From the NCBI RefSeq assembly GCF_035917995.1, contig NZ_CP109131.1, positions 2,232,001 through 2,296,000 on the forward strand: a stretch of 64,000 bases of DNA, written 5' to 3'. This document shows, in pieces, positions 31,999 to 40,666 of the stretch; within the stretch, counting starts at the first letter, position 1; every line of letters begins with the position of its first letter. The DNA comes from Streptosporangium sp. NBC_01755. GTDB taxonomy: Bacteria; Actinomycetota; Actinomycetes; Streptosporangiales; Streptosporangiaceae. The notes under the pieces are model-generated. The model did no database searches. It was given only the letters and a program-made list of their open reading frames with translations, and was not told where the DNA came from. Both the position numbers and the translations under genes were made by a program.

Positions 31999-32979
31999 TC
32001 AGGAGAGCAGGTCTCCGGTACGGAACTGGGCGGATGCCATGAACGCCGCCTCGATGACGGAGGAGGACCGCACGAACGCTCCTTCTGGGGCGTAGGAGGA
32101 TGACATGAACCCTTTTTCGGGGACATATGGGGATGTAATTGACGCCCCTTCGTGGCCCCGAGAGGACGGAACCGGGTCCATGCAGTCGATGGCGCGGGAC
32201 GCGTCGGACTGCGAGCGGGAGATCCCCCAGGCGGCCCACACCGTCTTGCCGATCCCGCCCGGCACCGGAACGACACCCCACCGGTCGGCCAGCGCCTCCA
32301 CGATCGCGAGCCCCCGGCCGTGCGAGGCGTCCTCACCCAGGCTGAGCTTGCGGGGCCGTTCGGAGCCGTGATCGGTGACCCGCACGCAGACTCCCTGGGG
32401 CATGCCCCAGAGCGAGAGCCGGATCGGCTCCTCGCCGTACAGCGTGGCGTTCGCCACCAGCTCGCCGACCACCAGCACCGCGTCGTCGGCGAACTCGGGC
32501 GCCAGGCCCCAACCGGTGAGGGTCTCCCGCGTCATCCGGCGGGCCTCACCGACGGTCGCCGGGTCACGGGGAATGTCCCAGCAGACGGTCCGGAGCCCGT
32601 CGGGAGTGCCTGCGATCATCAAATCTCCTTGCCCGTGCCGGTGAAATTCCGCCTGCCCGTGGGTTTCCGTCCGCCTGTGGGATTCCTTCTGCCGGTGGAA
32701 TTCCGGCACCGGCCGCACGCCGGACGGCGTCGCCGGTTTCGCCTCTTCGGTCTCGCGCATCAGCGCGCATAGCTCCTCGGCCGTACCCGCCTGCACGACC
32801 AGCGGCTCGGGGACCCATCCGGCGGCGATGGCGTAGAACCGACGCCCGCCCACCCCGTACATGACCAGCCAGCCCGCCTCGGCCCGATCCAGCCGGGCCG
32901 CGACCTCCCGCTGCTCGCGGTCCCACTGCCGTGGGCCTCGCTGATCGACGGGCTCTCCCCGCCGATGCCGCCCGCTCAC
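31999..32979 (-). CDS. Regulatory HATPase protein with fused N-terminal domain
   Basis: The C-terminal 206 residues are an anti-sigma-factor/RsbW-type HATPase: DDAVLVVGELVANATLYG (N box), VRVTDHGSERP (G1) and DASHGRGLAIVEALADRWG (G2). Such proteins in actinobacteria are ATP-binding regulators, often beside XRE/DUF397 genes. The frame continues upstream without a stop to a GTG at 32979, adding an N-terminal part with WLVMYGVGGRRFYAIAAGW and a His/Glu-rich repetitive linker. An internal ATG at 32619 has AAGGAGA at good spacing, so the HATPase may also be made alone. The two parts are normally separate genes. Confidence 0.75.
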   Translation of the reverse strand: MSGRHRRGEPVDQRGPRQWDREQREVAARLDRAEAGWLVMYGVGGRRFYAIAAGWVPEPLVVQAGTAEELCALMRETEEAKPATPSGVRPVPEFHRQKESHRRTETHGQAEFHRHGQGDLMIAGTPDGLRTVCWDIPRDPATVGEARRMTRETLTGWGLAPEFADDAVLVVGELVANATLYGEEPIRLSLWGMPQGVCVRVTDHGSERPRKLSLGEDASHGRGLAIVEALADRWGVVPVPGGIGKTVWAAWGISRSQSDASRAIDCMDPVPSSRGHEGASITSPYVPEKGFMSSSYAPEGAFVRSSSVIEAAFMASAQFRTGDLLS

Positions 32980-33365
32980 GCCGCCCTCCCGGAGCTCAGC
33001 ACGCCCGGGTACGACCTCCGCCTGCCGTCCGGCGGCCTGCCTCGCCCGTACGACGAGAGCGATCCGGACTCTGCGGGCCTGACGTGCCGCCCCTGACCGG
33101 GTGCCGCCTGCGTCTCTCCCGGCGGGCGCACCGAGGCCGAGGCGGACAACCGTCCCGCGAATCCCAGCCGCCACCACTCCGCCAGCCTCGCCCGGAACTG
33201 CGCGGGCGTCGGCCGCTCGTAGGCGTGCGCCTGCCGATGGGGCAGGCACCGGTCATCGTGCGCGTACGGCGAGTGCCCACACCACCGACACCCCAACGGG
33301 GCCGGCGGCCGGTCACCGCTGAAACGCATCCGGATTACCTTGATCGCTCTTGTAAAGTTGACCAT
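32976..33365 (-). CDS. Conserved small zinc-binding-like protein
   Basis: A 129-residue protein, function unknown. Near the N-terminus are GCRWCGHSPYAHDDRCLPHR, a Cys/His cluster that could bind zinc, and PTPAQFRARLAEWWRLGF. The second half is Pro/Gly/Arg-rich and probably disordered. The start has GGAGGT eight bases upstream. The stop overlaps the GTG of the HATPase gene by 4 bases, so both are one transcript. Confidence 0.7.
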   Translation of the reverse strand: MVNFTRAIKVIRMRFSGDRPPAPLGCRWCGHSPYAHDDRCLPHRQAHAYERPTPAQFRARLAEWWRLGFAGRLSASASVRPPGETQAAPGQGRHVRPAESGSLSSYGRGRPPDGRRRSYPGVLSSGRAA

Positions 33366-33734
33366 GGGATCGGACCTCCAGAGTCCGGTTCAAGAGGCCG
33401 TCACGGTGTTTGCCGCACCGTGGCGGCCTCGACTCGTTTTTCGGGTCTGCCAGGGGAAGAGGGAGAACGCGTTTTGACGACTACCTGGAGCAGGCGGAGG
33501 GGCCATGGCCGACAGCAGGTAGTGCCAATTACTAAATAAAGTGCAATCTGGACATATTTGCGCAGAAATTTAGGATAATAACCCTCATTGTCACACTGGG
33601 GTCGCCGTTCAGCCCCGAACCCATTAGCATGCTGGCACAGTGACACGAGGATCACAATGCGTAGATAAAATCAAGATGAATTGTCTGATTTGTTCCACAG
33701 AACCGTCACCGGCAGTTCACAGAGGAGGCCCAAA
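33366..33734. other. AT-rich divergent promoter region
   Basis: About 370 bases between divergent genes, clearly less GC-rich than the surroundings, especially 33520-33720 (ATTACTAAATAAAGTGCAAT, ATAAAATCAAGATGAATTGT). Promoters for the minus-strand operon and for the XRE gene are expected here. AGAGGAGG just before 33735 is the XRE ribosome binding site. No gene is recognised. Confidence 0.5.
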
Positions 33735-34580
33735 ATGACAAGCAACAGCCCCACGGTCAAACGCCGGAAACTCTCTCAAACGCTCCGACAACTCCGGAAG
33801 GAAGCCGGATTCTCGGTGACCGAGGCTGGCAGGCGGCTGGAGTGGGACGCGTCAAAGGTGTCCAGGATGGAGCGCAACGAGTGGCGACTCCCGAGCGTCC
33901 ACGACATTCGCCTACTGCTCGACCTGTACGGCATCACCGACGAGGACCAGCGCGAGGCAATGATCACCCTCGCCAGGGAGTCACGTCAGCGCGGTTGGTG
34001 GGAGAAGTACCAGGACGTCTTCCGTGGCAGCCTTCCCGATTTCGAATCGGGTGCCAGTTCCATCCGCACCTGGCAGATCGTGCTGATCCCAGGACTGCTC
34101 CAGACGGAGGGATACGTAAGAGCACTATGGCGAGCCGCTCGGGTTCTCGACGAGACGCTCGTCGAGCGCCACGTCCAGGCGAGACTCACGCGTCAGGAGA
34201 TCCTTTTCCGGGAGAACCCGCCAACCCTGCTGGCGCTCATCGACGAGGCCGCACTGCGCAAGTCGATCGGTGGTGCTGAGGTGATGCGTGAGCAGATCAG
34301 CCACCTCATCGAGATGGCCGCCAGGCCAAACATCATCATCCGGATCGTTCCCGACTCCGCTGGCGCGCATCCAGCCCTGGAGGGTTCGTTCGTCATTCTG
34401 GATTTCCCCAGCGACCCGAGCCTCATCTACACCGTGACCGCGACGGAAAGCCTCTGGCTTGAACAGCCATTGGAATATCAGCGATACACCATTATTTTGG
34501 ACTATGTGATGGGACTGGCTCTGTCGCCAGACGAATCGGTCCAACACATGGCGAAGCTCGTGGAGCAACTCAAGGGATAG
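33735..34580 (+). CDS. XRE-family regulator with DUF5753 domain
   Basis: A 281-residue protein. An N-terminal helix-turn-helix (LSQTLRQLRKEAGFSVTEAGRRL, with ASKVSRMERNE as recognition helix and following) is joined to a DUF5753 domain (WEKYQDVFRGSLPDFESGA, LIPGLLQTEGYVRAL, LTRQEILFR, LLALIDEAALR, ILDFPSD). Such genes are abundant in Streptomyces and Streptosporangiales and pair with DUF397 genes in a regulator/partner relationship resembling toxin-antitoxin pairs (Scr1/Scr2 type). The DUF397 gene starts 8 bases downstream. Confidence 0.9.
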   Translation: MTSNSPTVKRRKLSQTLRQLRKEAGFSVTEAGRRLEWDASKVSRMERNEWRLPSVHDIRLLLDLYGITDEDQREAMITLARESRQRGWWEKYQDVFRGSLPDFESGASSIRTWQIVLIPGLLQTEGYVRALWRAARVLDETLVERHVQARLTRQEILFRENPPTLLALIDEAALRKSIGGAEVMREQISHLIEMAARPNIIIRIVPDSAGAHPALEGSFVILDFPSDPSLIYTVTATESLWLEQPLEYQRYTIILDYVMGLALSPDESVQHMAKLVEQLKG

Positions 34581-34588
34581 GCGAAAAA

Positions 34589-34798
34589 GTGGACAAGAGC
34601 CCCTCGAATCTCATCTGGCGCAAGAGCACCCTCAGCGGAACCAACAACGATGACTGCGTCGAGGTGGCCAACCTGCCCAGCGGCGGCCAGGCCGTACGAG
34701 ACAGCAAGAACCCCAACGGGCCGATGCTGAACTTCACCCACACCGAGTGGCGAACGTTCATCATCAATGTGAAAAACGGCGAGTTCGACCGAAAGTGA
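34589..34798 (+). CDS. DUF397 domain protein
   Basis: A 69-residue protein with the family pattern IWRKSTLSGTNNDDCVEVA, then GGQAVRDSKNPNGPML and a final strand ending NGEFDRK. DUF397 proteins act with the XRE/DUF5753 partner encoded immediately upstream. The start is GTG. A second, disrupted copy lies 56 bases downstream. Confidence 0.9.
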   Translation: MDKSPSNLIWRKSTLSGTNNDDCVEVANLPSGGQAVRDSKNPNGPMLNFTHTEWRTFIINVKNGEFDRK

Positions 34799-34901
34799 CC
34801 GGCCAGAACAGCTAGCTTCAGTAAGCGGAGACCCTCGAAGGGCGGCGAAACACAGTGGCCCAAAACACTCAGGATCTCACCTGGTACAAGAGCACTCTCA
34901 G

Positions 34902-36645
34902 CCTGGATCCACGGCGTGAATTCTGGTGATCATTCTTCGGTTCGATTCCTTCACCAGGACCGTTTTGCCTGACGGGGGTCTGATTTGGGGTGTGGAGAAC
35001 CCGCCGTGCGCGGGTCACGGATTGTCCAGGCGTTCACGGGCTCGGGGGCGGGGTTCGTGCGCGAGGGCGCGGGTGACCGTGGAGGTCGAGGGAAGAGTGG
35101 TGGCAGGGCGGGGACGGGTCAAGCCGCGCGGATCGGTGGCAGCCGGTGGACGGCTTGGAAGAGGTTCATCCATGCGTGCCGCCAGTGCCAATACCGGGGA
35201 AGATGCAGGGTGAGGTGGCCCCGGCCGTGCCGGGCGATGCGGGCGGGCACGCCGATGAGATGGCGGCGCAGGGTGGCGCCGCGCGCCTTGGCGTGAAAGG
35301 TTCCGGCCAGGCAGCCGGCCGCGCGCAGCAGGTTGTGGCAGATCGCCGCCAAGGTCAGCCAGGCGGCGTTGGCGGTGAACACGCCCGAGGGCAGGTGCGC
35401 TAATGGCCCGTCGATCAAGTCCGCGTTGACCTGCTCGATGACCGCGTGATCACGGTGTTGTTCCTCGGCCTGCCCGAGGGCGTACGGACTGTCGGTGAAG
35501 ATCGCGTGATAGCGGTAGAGCGGGAACGGTTCCTCTGGCCGGAGCCCGGTCTGCGAGTTGAGCCGTTTGACCCGGCGCACGATCAGCCGGGCGGTGATGG
35601 CCTGGCCCTTCTTCGCGGCGAACGCCGTGTAGGCGACCTCCGCGATCTCGGCGTCGGAGATCCAGCCCCCTGCTTGTTCGTCGAAGATGGCGTTGGGGTA
35701 TTTGATCGCTGTCCAGGCGGTTTCGTCGATCGCCGCGATCGCGGCTTTGATCTTGGGGTCCATTTTGGCGGTGACGGAGAAGCGCACGTCGTTCGTGTGG
35801 CAGGCGTTGATCACGCCTGCGGTGTAGAACGCCGAGTCCCCGCGCATCATCAGGGTGGCGCTCGCGCCCGCTGATCGTGCCGCGCCGATCGACTCACGCA
35901 CGAACCAGGCCGCGCCGCGGGCGGAGTTCGCGCTTCCGCCGCGCAGCCGGGTGCCGGTCACCACCGGGGCGGCCAGCGGTGTGGACAGTGTGGAGGCCAG
36001 CACGTTCAGTCCGCGCACCAGCACGCCCTTGCCGCCGATCTTGGTGTGGCCGAACCCCGATCCTTGCTTCTTGTAGCCGTAGGTACGTCGCTGCATCGAG
36101 TCCACATCGAGGAAGGCGAGCACGTCCGCGCCGGGCAGCAACGGCGTATGGGCGGCCAGCCGGGCCAGCAGCAGGCGGGCCACTTTCTCGATCTGCCGGA
36201 CGTTGCCCCAGGCCAGGCACCGCAGGAACGATCCCAGCGTGGACGGTGCGCGGATACCGGTAAACAACGTGTCCATGCCGCCGTGGCGCAGTGCGTCCAG
36301 ATCATCGATGCTGTCGGCCCCGCAGGCCATCCCGGCTACGATCGAGCCGATCTTCGCCGCCGGGTTCACGCCGTCCCGGCCGGTGGGAGTGACGTGCTCG
36401 CCCGCCAGGTCGCTCAGGCCGCACCGCTCGGCCAACCGCATCACCGGCCCCAGCCCGCCGTACGCGACTACACGCTCCTCATCGAAGATCGCATGGGTCT
36501 TGGCAGAGTCGTGGAACAATTGCACTTGAGAGGTGTCCTCTCGATCAAGGTGGCGGAAGCCTGAAGAACTCCCATCATCCCAGGTCGGAGGGCACCTCCT
36601 CTCATTTCAGGATCTTCAGTTCAGAATCGGCTCGGTGGATCCAGG
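34902..36645 (-). mobile_element. IS1380-type insertion sequence, 1744 bp
   Basis: Ends are imperfect inverted repeats: CCTGGATCCAC at the left and its complement GTGGATCCAGG at the right, with further matches inside (ATTCTG). A direct CTCAG flanks both ends (34897-34901 and 36646-36650). One intact transposase gene lies inside on the minus strand. The size and termini fit the IS1380 family. The first 200 bases on the left are non-coding. Confidence 0.9.
35119..36525 (-). CDS. IS1380 family DDE transposase
   Basis: A 468-residue, apparently intact transposase. The catalytic acidic residues fit D142 (FLDVDSMQ), D230 (MMRGDSAFY) and E364 (RDHAVIEQVNADL). The C-terminal block FTANAAWLTLAAICHNLLRA is typical of the family. 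Start GTG at 36525. It is the only gene of the element and has no frameshift, so the element may still be active. Confidence 0.93.
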   Translation of the reverse strand: MQLFHDSAKTHAIFDEERVVAYGGLGPVMRLAERCGLSDLAGEHVTPTGRDGVNPAAKIGSIVAGMACGADSIDDLDALRHGGMDTLFTGIRAPSTLGSFLRCLAWGNVRQIEKVARLLLARLAAHTPLLPGADVLAFLDVDSMQRRTYGYKKQGSGFGHTKIGGKGVLVRGLNVLASTLSTPLAAPVVTGTRLRGGSANSARGAAWFVRESIGAARSAGASATLMMRGDSAFYTAGVINACHTNDVRFSVTAKMDPKIKAAIAAIDETAWTAIKYPNAIFDEQAGGWISDAEIAEVAYTAFAAKKGQAITARLIVRRVKRLNSQTGLRPEEPFPLYRYHAIFTDSPYALGQAEEQHRDHAVIEQVNADLIDGPLAHLPSGVFTANAAWLTLAAICHNLLRAAGCLAGTFHAKARGATLRRHLIGVPARIARHGRGHLTLHLPRYWHWRHAWMNLFQAVHRLPPIRAA

Positions 36646-36926
36646 CTCAGCGGGGCCAACAACGACAACTGCGTCGAGGTCGCCAACCTACCCAGCGGCG
36701 GCCGAGCCGTACGAGACAGCAAAAACCCCAACGGGCCCACGCTGAGCTTCAGTCCTGATAGATGGCGAGCGTTCATCGGCGGCGTGAAGAACGGCGAGTT
36801 CGGCCAGAGGTAGTCGGTCAGACCCTGGCGGATCTGCTGCGTGTGTCGAGACCTGTAGTCCGATCACAAGGAACGAGAAGATCGTCAGGATTCCCGCGCG
36901 GATGAAGGGCCTGCTAGTGGAGGCAT

Positions 36927-37442
36927 GTGGTGACGGCGGAACCGACATTCGGTGACCTGTTCGGCGAGTGTCACCGTTCCGCGCTCCATCTGGAGACGCG
37001 CGATGACTACGGCACCTCCAGCCCGGGATTCGTCGCCTGGCGTGACGGTGTCCCCTTCGACCGCACCAACTTCGACGCTCCGTGGGTGGCCCTGGTCAGC
37101 GGCGCGGTCGCCCGGGGCGTGGTCGTACGACGGGCCCGGATCGTGTCGGAACCGGTGAGCGACTACATCCGCTACGAGCACTCGGCCACTCCGTACTCCA
37201 ACCTCGCCGGGGGCGAACAGGTGCGCTGGCTTCCCCGGCGACTGGCCTCTGACCTGGCACTCCCCGGCAACGACTTCTGGTTGTTCGACGAACGGCTGAT
37301 CCGGTTCGGCTACTTCTCCGGAAATGGCGAGCCCGCCGGTCACACGTTCTGCGATGACCCCGCCGTGATCAGGCTCTGCCTGGCGGCCTTCGGGGCCGTC
37401 TGGGGACGGGGCATCGATCACGCGGACTATCGGCCCACCTGA
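36927..37442 (+). CDS. DUF6879 family protein
   Basis: A 171-residue protein matching the DUF6879 pattern: FGDLFGECHRSALHLETRD, RGVVVRRARIVSEPVSDYIR, VRWLPRRLASDLALPGNDFW, FDERLIRFGYFSGNG, and a C-terminal helix. The family has unknown function and accompanies XRE/DUF5753 regulators, as at 39626-40132 in this window. GGAGG lies about 5 bases before the GTG. Confidence 0.85.
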   Translation: MVTAEPTFGDLFGECHRSALHLETRDDYGTSSPGFVAWRDGVPFDRTNFDAPWVALVSGAVARGVVVRRARIVSEPVSDYIRYEHSATPYSNLAGGEQVRWLPRRLASDLALPGNDFWLFDERLIRFGYFSGNGEPAGHTFCDDPAVIRLCLAAFGAVWGRGIDHADYRPT

Positions 37443-37747
37443 CATACCGTCGCACGCGTCCACCTCTCCCTCGTCCAGCGCCCAGCAGGCGCGCCAGGTC
37501 ATCGCCAACCGTCTCAGTGCGTGTTTGAGGTGGGTGATTGGGTTCAGTCGATAGTGTGGCGCGGCTGTCGGCGTGCGGGTCCGCCTCGGGTTATGTAGCG
37601 GGGCCTCTCCGAATCGGTGAGCGCATCGCCGAGGGGGCGACACCGCCGCTCCGGGCCGAGGACCCTTCGCGGGGGTGATCCTGAAAATGTCGGTCGGGTA
37701 CGCCATGCTCGGCCGCACGTGTCCCCTACCTCTCGCCGAGGAGTCTC
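37443..37747. other. Intergenic region holding one copy of a diverged dispersed repeat
   Basis: No gene. The segment 37518-37597 (TGTTTGAGGTGGGTGATTGG and onward) resembles 44581-44654 in the same orientation. The last 30 bases contain CGAGGAG, the ribosome binding site of the ankyrin gene. Confidence 0.45.
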
Positions 37748-38689
37748 GTGGTTGCCACTGAAGAGGCCGGATGGTTCGGTGTCGGCTGGAAGGACTGGAC
37801 GGACCTCGCGCTGGTCCGAGCCCGGCTCGACGCTGGTGCCGACCCTGACAGCGTCGTTTACTATCACGAGCGACCATTACCTGTTGCGGCCCAGTGCGGT
37901 TCACCCGAGGTGGTCGCGGAACTCGCCAGACGTGTCCGCGAGGTCGACGCGGAGAACAACGGTTGCACCGCGCTGTGGGATGCCGTCTTCGCCAACCGCC
38001 CCGACAACGCCCGCGCCCTGGTCGCGGCGGGAGCGGACCCGTGGCGGCCGATGATGGCCGGCTGGTCCCCCGGACGGCTGAGCCTGGCCACTCCCACCCC
38101 CGACCTGTTCACCCCTCGTCCCGCCGACGTCGGCCTGTCCGCCGCCGAGGCCGCCGCCGAGGCGGAAGCCCGGCGTCTGCTCGCGGCCGTGGGCAGATTC
38201 TCCCCCCACATGGGCCTGGGCCTGGCATGTGTGTCCGGTATCGACGCGGCCGAGGCGGTGCGGCGTCTGCAAGCCACACCGGTGGAATGGTCACGCAGGG
38301 CCGACGATGACAAGGAGAGCCTGCATACCGTCGGCGTGACCGACGTGCCCGGCGGATGCGTCGTCAGCCAGCCGTGGAACTACATGCCACACACCCCCGG
38401 AGTCACCAAACGCCTGTCCATGGGCACCGTCTGCTACGCCATGTACGCCAATGCGGCGAGCGGGAACCAGGGGAGCGTCACCCGCGACGGCGTCATCGAG
38501 GAGCGGGACACCCGCGACGGCGTGTCTTCCGGGGACTCGGCGGAGACGGTTCTCGCCCTCTACCTTTATAAGCGTCAAGCCGTGGCGCGCTGCTGTGCGC
38601 GCGCGGGACTGCGACTGACCGACGCCCGGGCCATCACCGGCCCACCCGACATATGGGTCAGACTTCCGGAGCGGGATTACTGGAGCTGA
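37748..38689 (+). CDS. Ankyrin-repeat protein
   Basis: A 313-residue protein. The N-terminal half contains three ankyrin-like units (VRARLDAGADPDSV, LPVAAQCGSPEVVAELARRV, CTALWDAVFANRPDNARALVAAGADPW). The C-terminal half (from about 150) has no domain I recognise: it includes VGVTDVPGGCVVSQPWNYMPH and VCYAMYANAASGNQG. No signal or membrane segment is seen. A role in protein-protein interaction is likely, the partner unknown. GTG start with CGAGGAG upstream. Confidence 0.8.
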   Translation: MVATEEAGWFGVGWKDWTDLALVRARLDAGADPDSVVYYHERPLPVAAQCGSPEVVAELARRVREVDAENNGCTALWDAVFANRPDNARALVAAGADPWRPMMAGWSPGRLSLATPTPDLFTPRPADVGLSAAEAAAEAEARRLLAAVGRFSPHMGLGLACVSGIDAAEAVRRLQATPVEWSRRADDDKESLHTVGVTDVPGGCVVSQPWNYMPHTPGVTKRLSMGTVCYAMYANAASGNQGSVTRDGVIEERDTRDGVSSGDSAETVLALYLYKRQAVARCCARAGLRLTDARAITGPPDIWVRLPERDYWS

Positions 38690-38738
38690 CCGAAACACCC
38701 GTTAAGGAACGCAGCACAGGTACTGACTCGAAGATCGG

Positions 38739-39611
38739 TCAGGGCAGATCCGCGCTTTCTCGGCCGAGCGCGTCGATCGCTGCCGTGATCAGGCTCCGAG
38801 CCTGCCCGCCGTACACGGCCAGTCCTGCGAGTTCGGCGAACACCTGTGCGTACATCTCGATCTCCCTTGGCTGGGTGACGGTCAGCCACGCTGAGACGAG
38901 TTCCACGTTCACCTGCGACCGGTCGAAGATCCAGAAGTCTTCGACCGGTCGTATGGCGCTGCGGTCACTGGACACCGGGATGATCCCGAGGCTGACCCTG
39001 GGCAGGGAGGAGACGGTCAGCAGGTGGCCGAGCTGCCCAACCATCACCTCGGTATCACCGATCAGCGTGCGAAGTGTCGGCTCTTCTATCAAGATCGCGA
39101 AAGTGTGGTCACCCTCATGGAGGACACGCTGACGCTCCATACGGACCGCCACAGCACCCTCCACATCGTCCGGGAGACCTCGCCGGGCGGCGGTGGCCTG
39201 CAGAATGGCGCGAGTGTAGGCGCTCGTCTGGAAGATGCCGGGGATCAGCCAGGTGGAATAAGCGTGGAATCTCCGCGTCCGCTCGAACAGGGAGCGCACC
39301 GACTCCTGCGCCTGTCGCAGTCCCGCACGTTCCAGCCGCCGCCACTCCACGTACATGGAATCCACGGTCCGCGAAGCGGCGATGACTTCGGCGGCCTGGT
39401 CGCCGGCGTCGCACACTTCGCACCATGCCCTGATATCGGCGTCGGACGGCGCGGTACGCCCGTTCTCGATCCGGGAACACTTCGACTCGTGCCAACCCGC
39501 CGCCACAGCGACCGCGCGAGCGGTCAAACCCGCGTCGAGGCGAATCTCACGGAGGCGGTCGGCGAGAGCCTGCCGGGCCTGCTGGACATTGGATGACGGC
39601 GGGGTGCGCAT
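38739..39611 (-). CDS. XRE-family regulator with DUF5753 domain (second)
   Basis: A 290-residue paralogue-type regulator. The HTH spans LADRLREIRLDAGLTARAVAVAAGWHESKCSRIENG. DUF5753 follows (HAYSTWLIPGIFQTSAYTRA, RMERQRVLHEGDHTFAILIEE, GQLGHLL, RPVEDFWIFDRSQVNVELVS). It is divergent from the graspetide genes further right and lies 14 bases downstream of the DUF6879 gene on the same strand; no DUF397 gene is next to it. The ATG at 39611 fits homologues; the frame is open further upstream. Confidence 0.9.
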   Translation of the reverse strand: MRTPPSSNVQQARQALADRLREIRLDAGLTARAVAVAAGWHESKCSRIENGRTAPSDADIRAWCEVCDAGDQAAEVIAASRTVDSMYVEWRRLERAGLRQAQESVRSLFERTRRFHAYSTWLIPGIFQTSAYTRAILQATAARRGLPDDVEGAVAVRMERQRVLHEGDHTFAILIEEPTLRTLIGDTEVMVGQLGHLLTVSSLPRVSLGIIPVSSDRSAIRPVEDFWIFDRSQVNVELVSAWLTVTQPREIEMYAQVFAELAGLAVYGGQARSLITAAIDALGRESADLP

Positions 39612-39625
39612 AAGCCAGGCTACGG

Positions 39626-40132
39626 TCAGACGGCCCGGTATTCCGCATGCGGAATCGCCCTCTCCCAGACGGCCAGGAACGCCGACGCGCACAGTTTCAC
39701 TGCCGCCGGATCGTCGCTTGTTTCCTTTCCTGCCGATTCACCGCCTCCGGTGAAGTGATTCCACATGACCGTGGTGTCGTCGAAGACCCAGAAATCATTG
39801 CCGGGCAAGGCCAGGTCCGAGGCCCGGCGTCGGGGGAGCCACCGCACGTCCTCACCCGCCGCGAGGTTCAACCCCTCGGTGATGTCGTACTCGAAACGGA
39901 CATAGTCAGTGATCGGTTCGGACACGATGCGTGCCCTCCGGACCTGGACGCCCCGAGCACGAGCAGCGCCGACGAGTGCGAACCATGCCGGCCATCGGGT
40001 GGCCGGGACGATCTCCTCTCCTCTTTTCCAGGCGATGAATGCCGGATCACTGCGCATGTAGCCATCGCGCATTTCCAGGTGTACAGCCGACCTCCGCGCC
40101 GAGGCGAGCAGATCGTCAAACGTTGGTTCCAT
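39626..40132 (-). CDS. DUF6879 family protein (second)
   Basis: A 168-residue protein closely similar to the one at 36927-37442: DDLLASARRSAVHLEMRD, VRRARIVSEPITDYVRFEYD, EDVRWLPRRRASDLALPGND, FWVFDDTTVMWNHF. It sits between a small conserved gene and an XRE/DUF5753 gene in one probable operon, overlapping the small gene by 17 bases. Confidence 0.88.
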   Translation of the reverse strand: MEPTFDDLLASARRSAVHLEMRDGYMRSDPAFIAWKRGEEIVPATRWPAWFALVGAARARGVQVRRARIVSEPITDYVRFEYDITEGLNLAAGEDVRWLPRRRASDLALPGNDFWVFDDTTVMWNHFTGGGESAGKETSDDPAAVKLCASAFLAVWERAIPHAEYRAV

Positions 40133-40340
40133 TCCTGCCGTTCACCTCCGGAAAGAACTGCATCATGCGCTTGGGTAACCGTAGAACCGTCTCGTGCCCG
40201 GGGACATCACCGACTTCCACCAGCGTGGCGGCATCGGTGATACGCCACCCCTGGATGACATAGCAGTCACCGTCATCCCAAATCGTCGGCGAATCGTTGA
40301 TGGGAGACTCCGGATCTTTCCCGAGGAACCGTAGTGCCAT
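40116..40340 (-). CDS. Small conserved protein of the XRE/DUF6879 operon
   Basis: A 74-residue protein of unknown function: LRFLGKDPESPINDSPTIWD, then DGDCYVIQGWRITD and PGHETVLRLPKRMMQFFPE. Homologues of this pattern precede DUF6879 genes in related organisms (recalled from family context). The ATG at 40340 has GGGAGGT four bases upstream. It is the first gene of the minus-strand operon running to 38739. Confidence 0.75.
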   Translation of the reverse strand: MALRFLGKDPESPINDSPTIWDDGDCYVIQGWRITDAATLVEVGDVPGHETVLRLPKRMMQFFPEVNGRNGTNV

Positions 40341-40666
40341 GGCGACCTCCCAGCTTGAGGTGTGCGCGGACCTGCGCAATCGCGAGCATGACCGGAGGTT
40401 GCGGAGCGGTCAATAGCGTTCCGTGATCCAAGAAGATTTTCACCTGAACACGAAAACCTTGTTTCAGGATGAAAATATCACAGTCGGACGAAACCGGCCG
40501 CCGACTAACCGATCGCGGGAGCGATCGACGATATAACCGAAAAGCCTTCCCGCAAATTCGTGCAAGTTCATTGTTCATCCGACAGGCGGCTACCTAGCGT
40601 CGCACATGCGTGTTTCCAGCGACCCGGATCCGGGCCCAGACGCCGGATCCTATCGAAAGGGACATC
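40341..40666. other. AT-richer divergent region upstream of the graspetide operon
   Basis: About 325 bases between divergent operons, locally AT-richer (AAGATTTTCACCTGAACACG; GGATGAAAATATCACAG at 40469-40485). Promoters for both directions are expected here; I cannot assign exact boxes. AAAGGGAC before 40667 is the ribosome binding site of the precursor gene. Confidence 0.45.

Larger units (their letters stand above)
34855..36813 (+). pseudogene. DUF397 gene interrupted by the IS1380-type element
   Basis: Codons 1-15 plus two bases (34855-34901, VAQNTQDLTWYKSTLS) are separated from the remainder (36651-36813, SGANNDNCVEVANLPSGG to GEFGQR and the stop). Removing the element and one copy of the CTCAG duplication restores 210 bases, a 69-residue protein of exactly the same length as the intact paralogue upstream. 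The insertion is therefore recent enough that both halves remain in frame with no further lesions. Confidence 0.92.
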
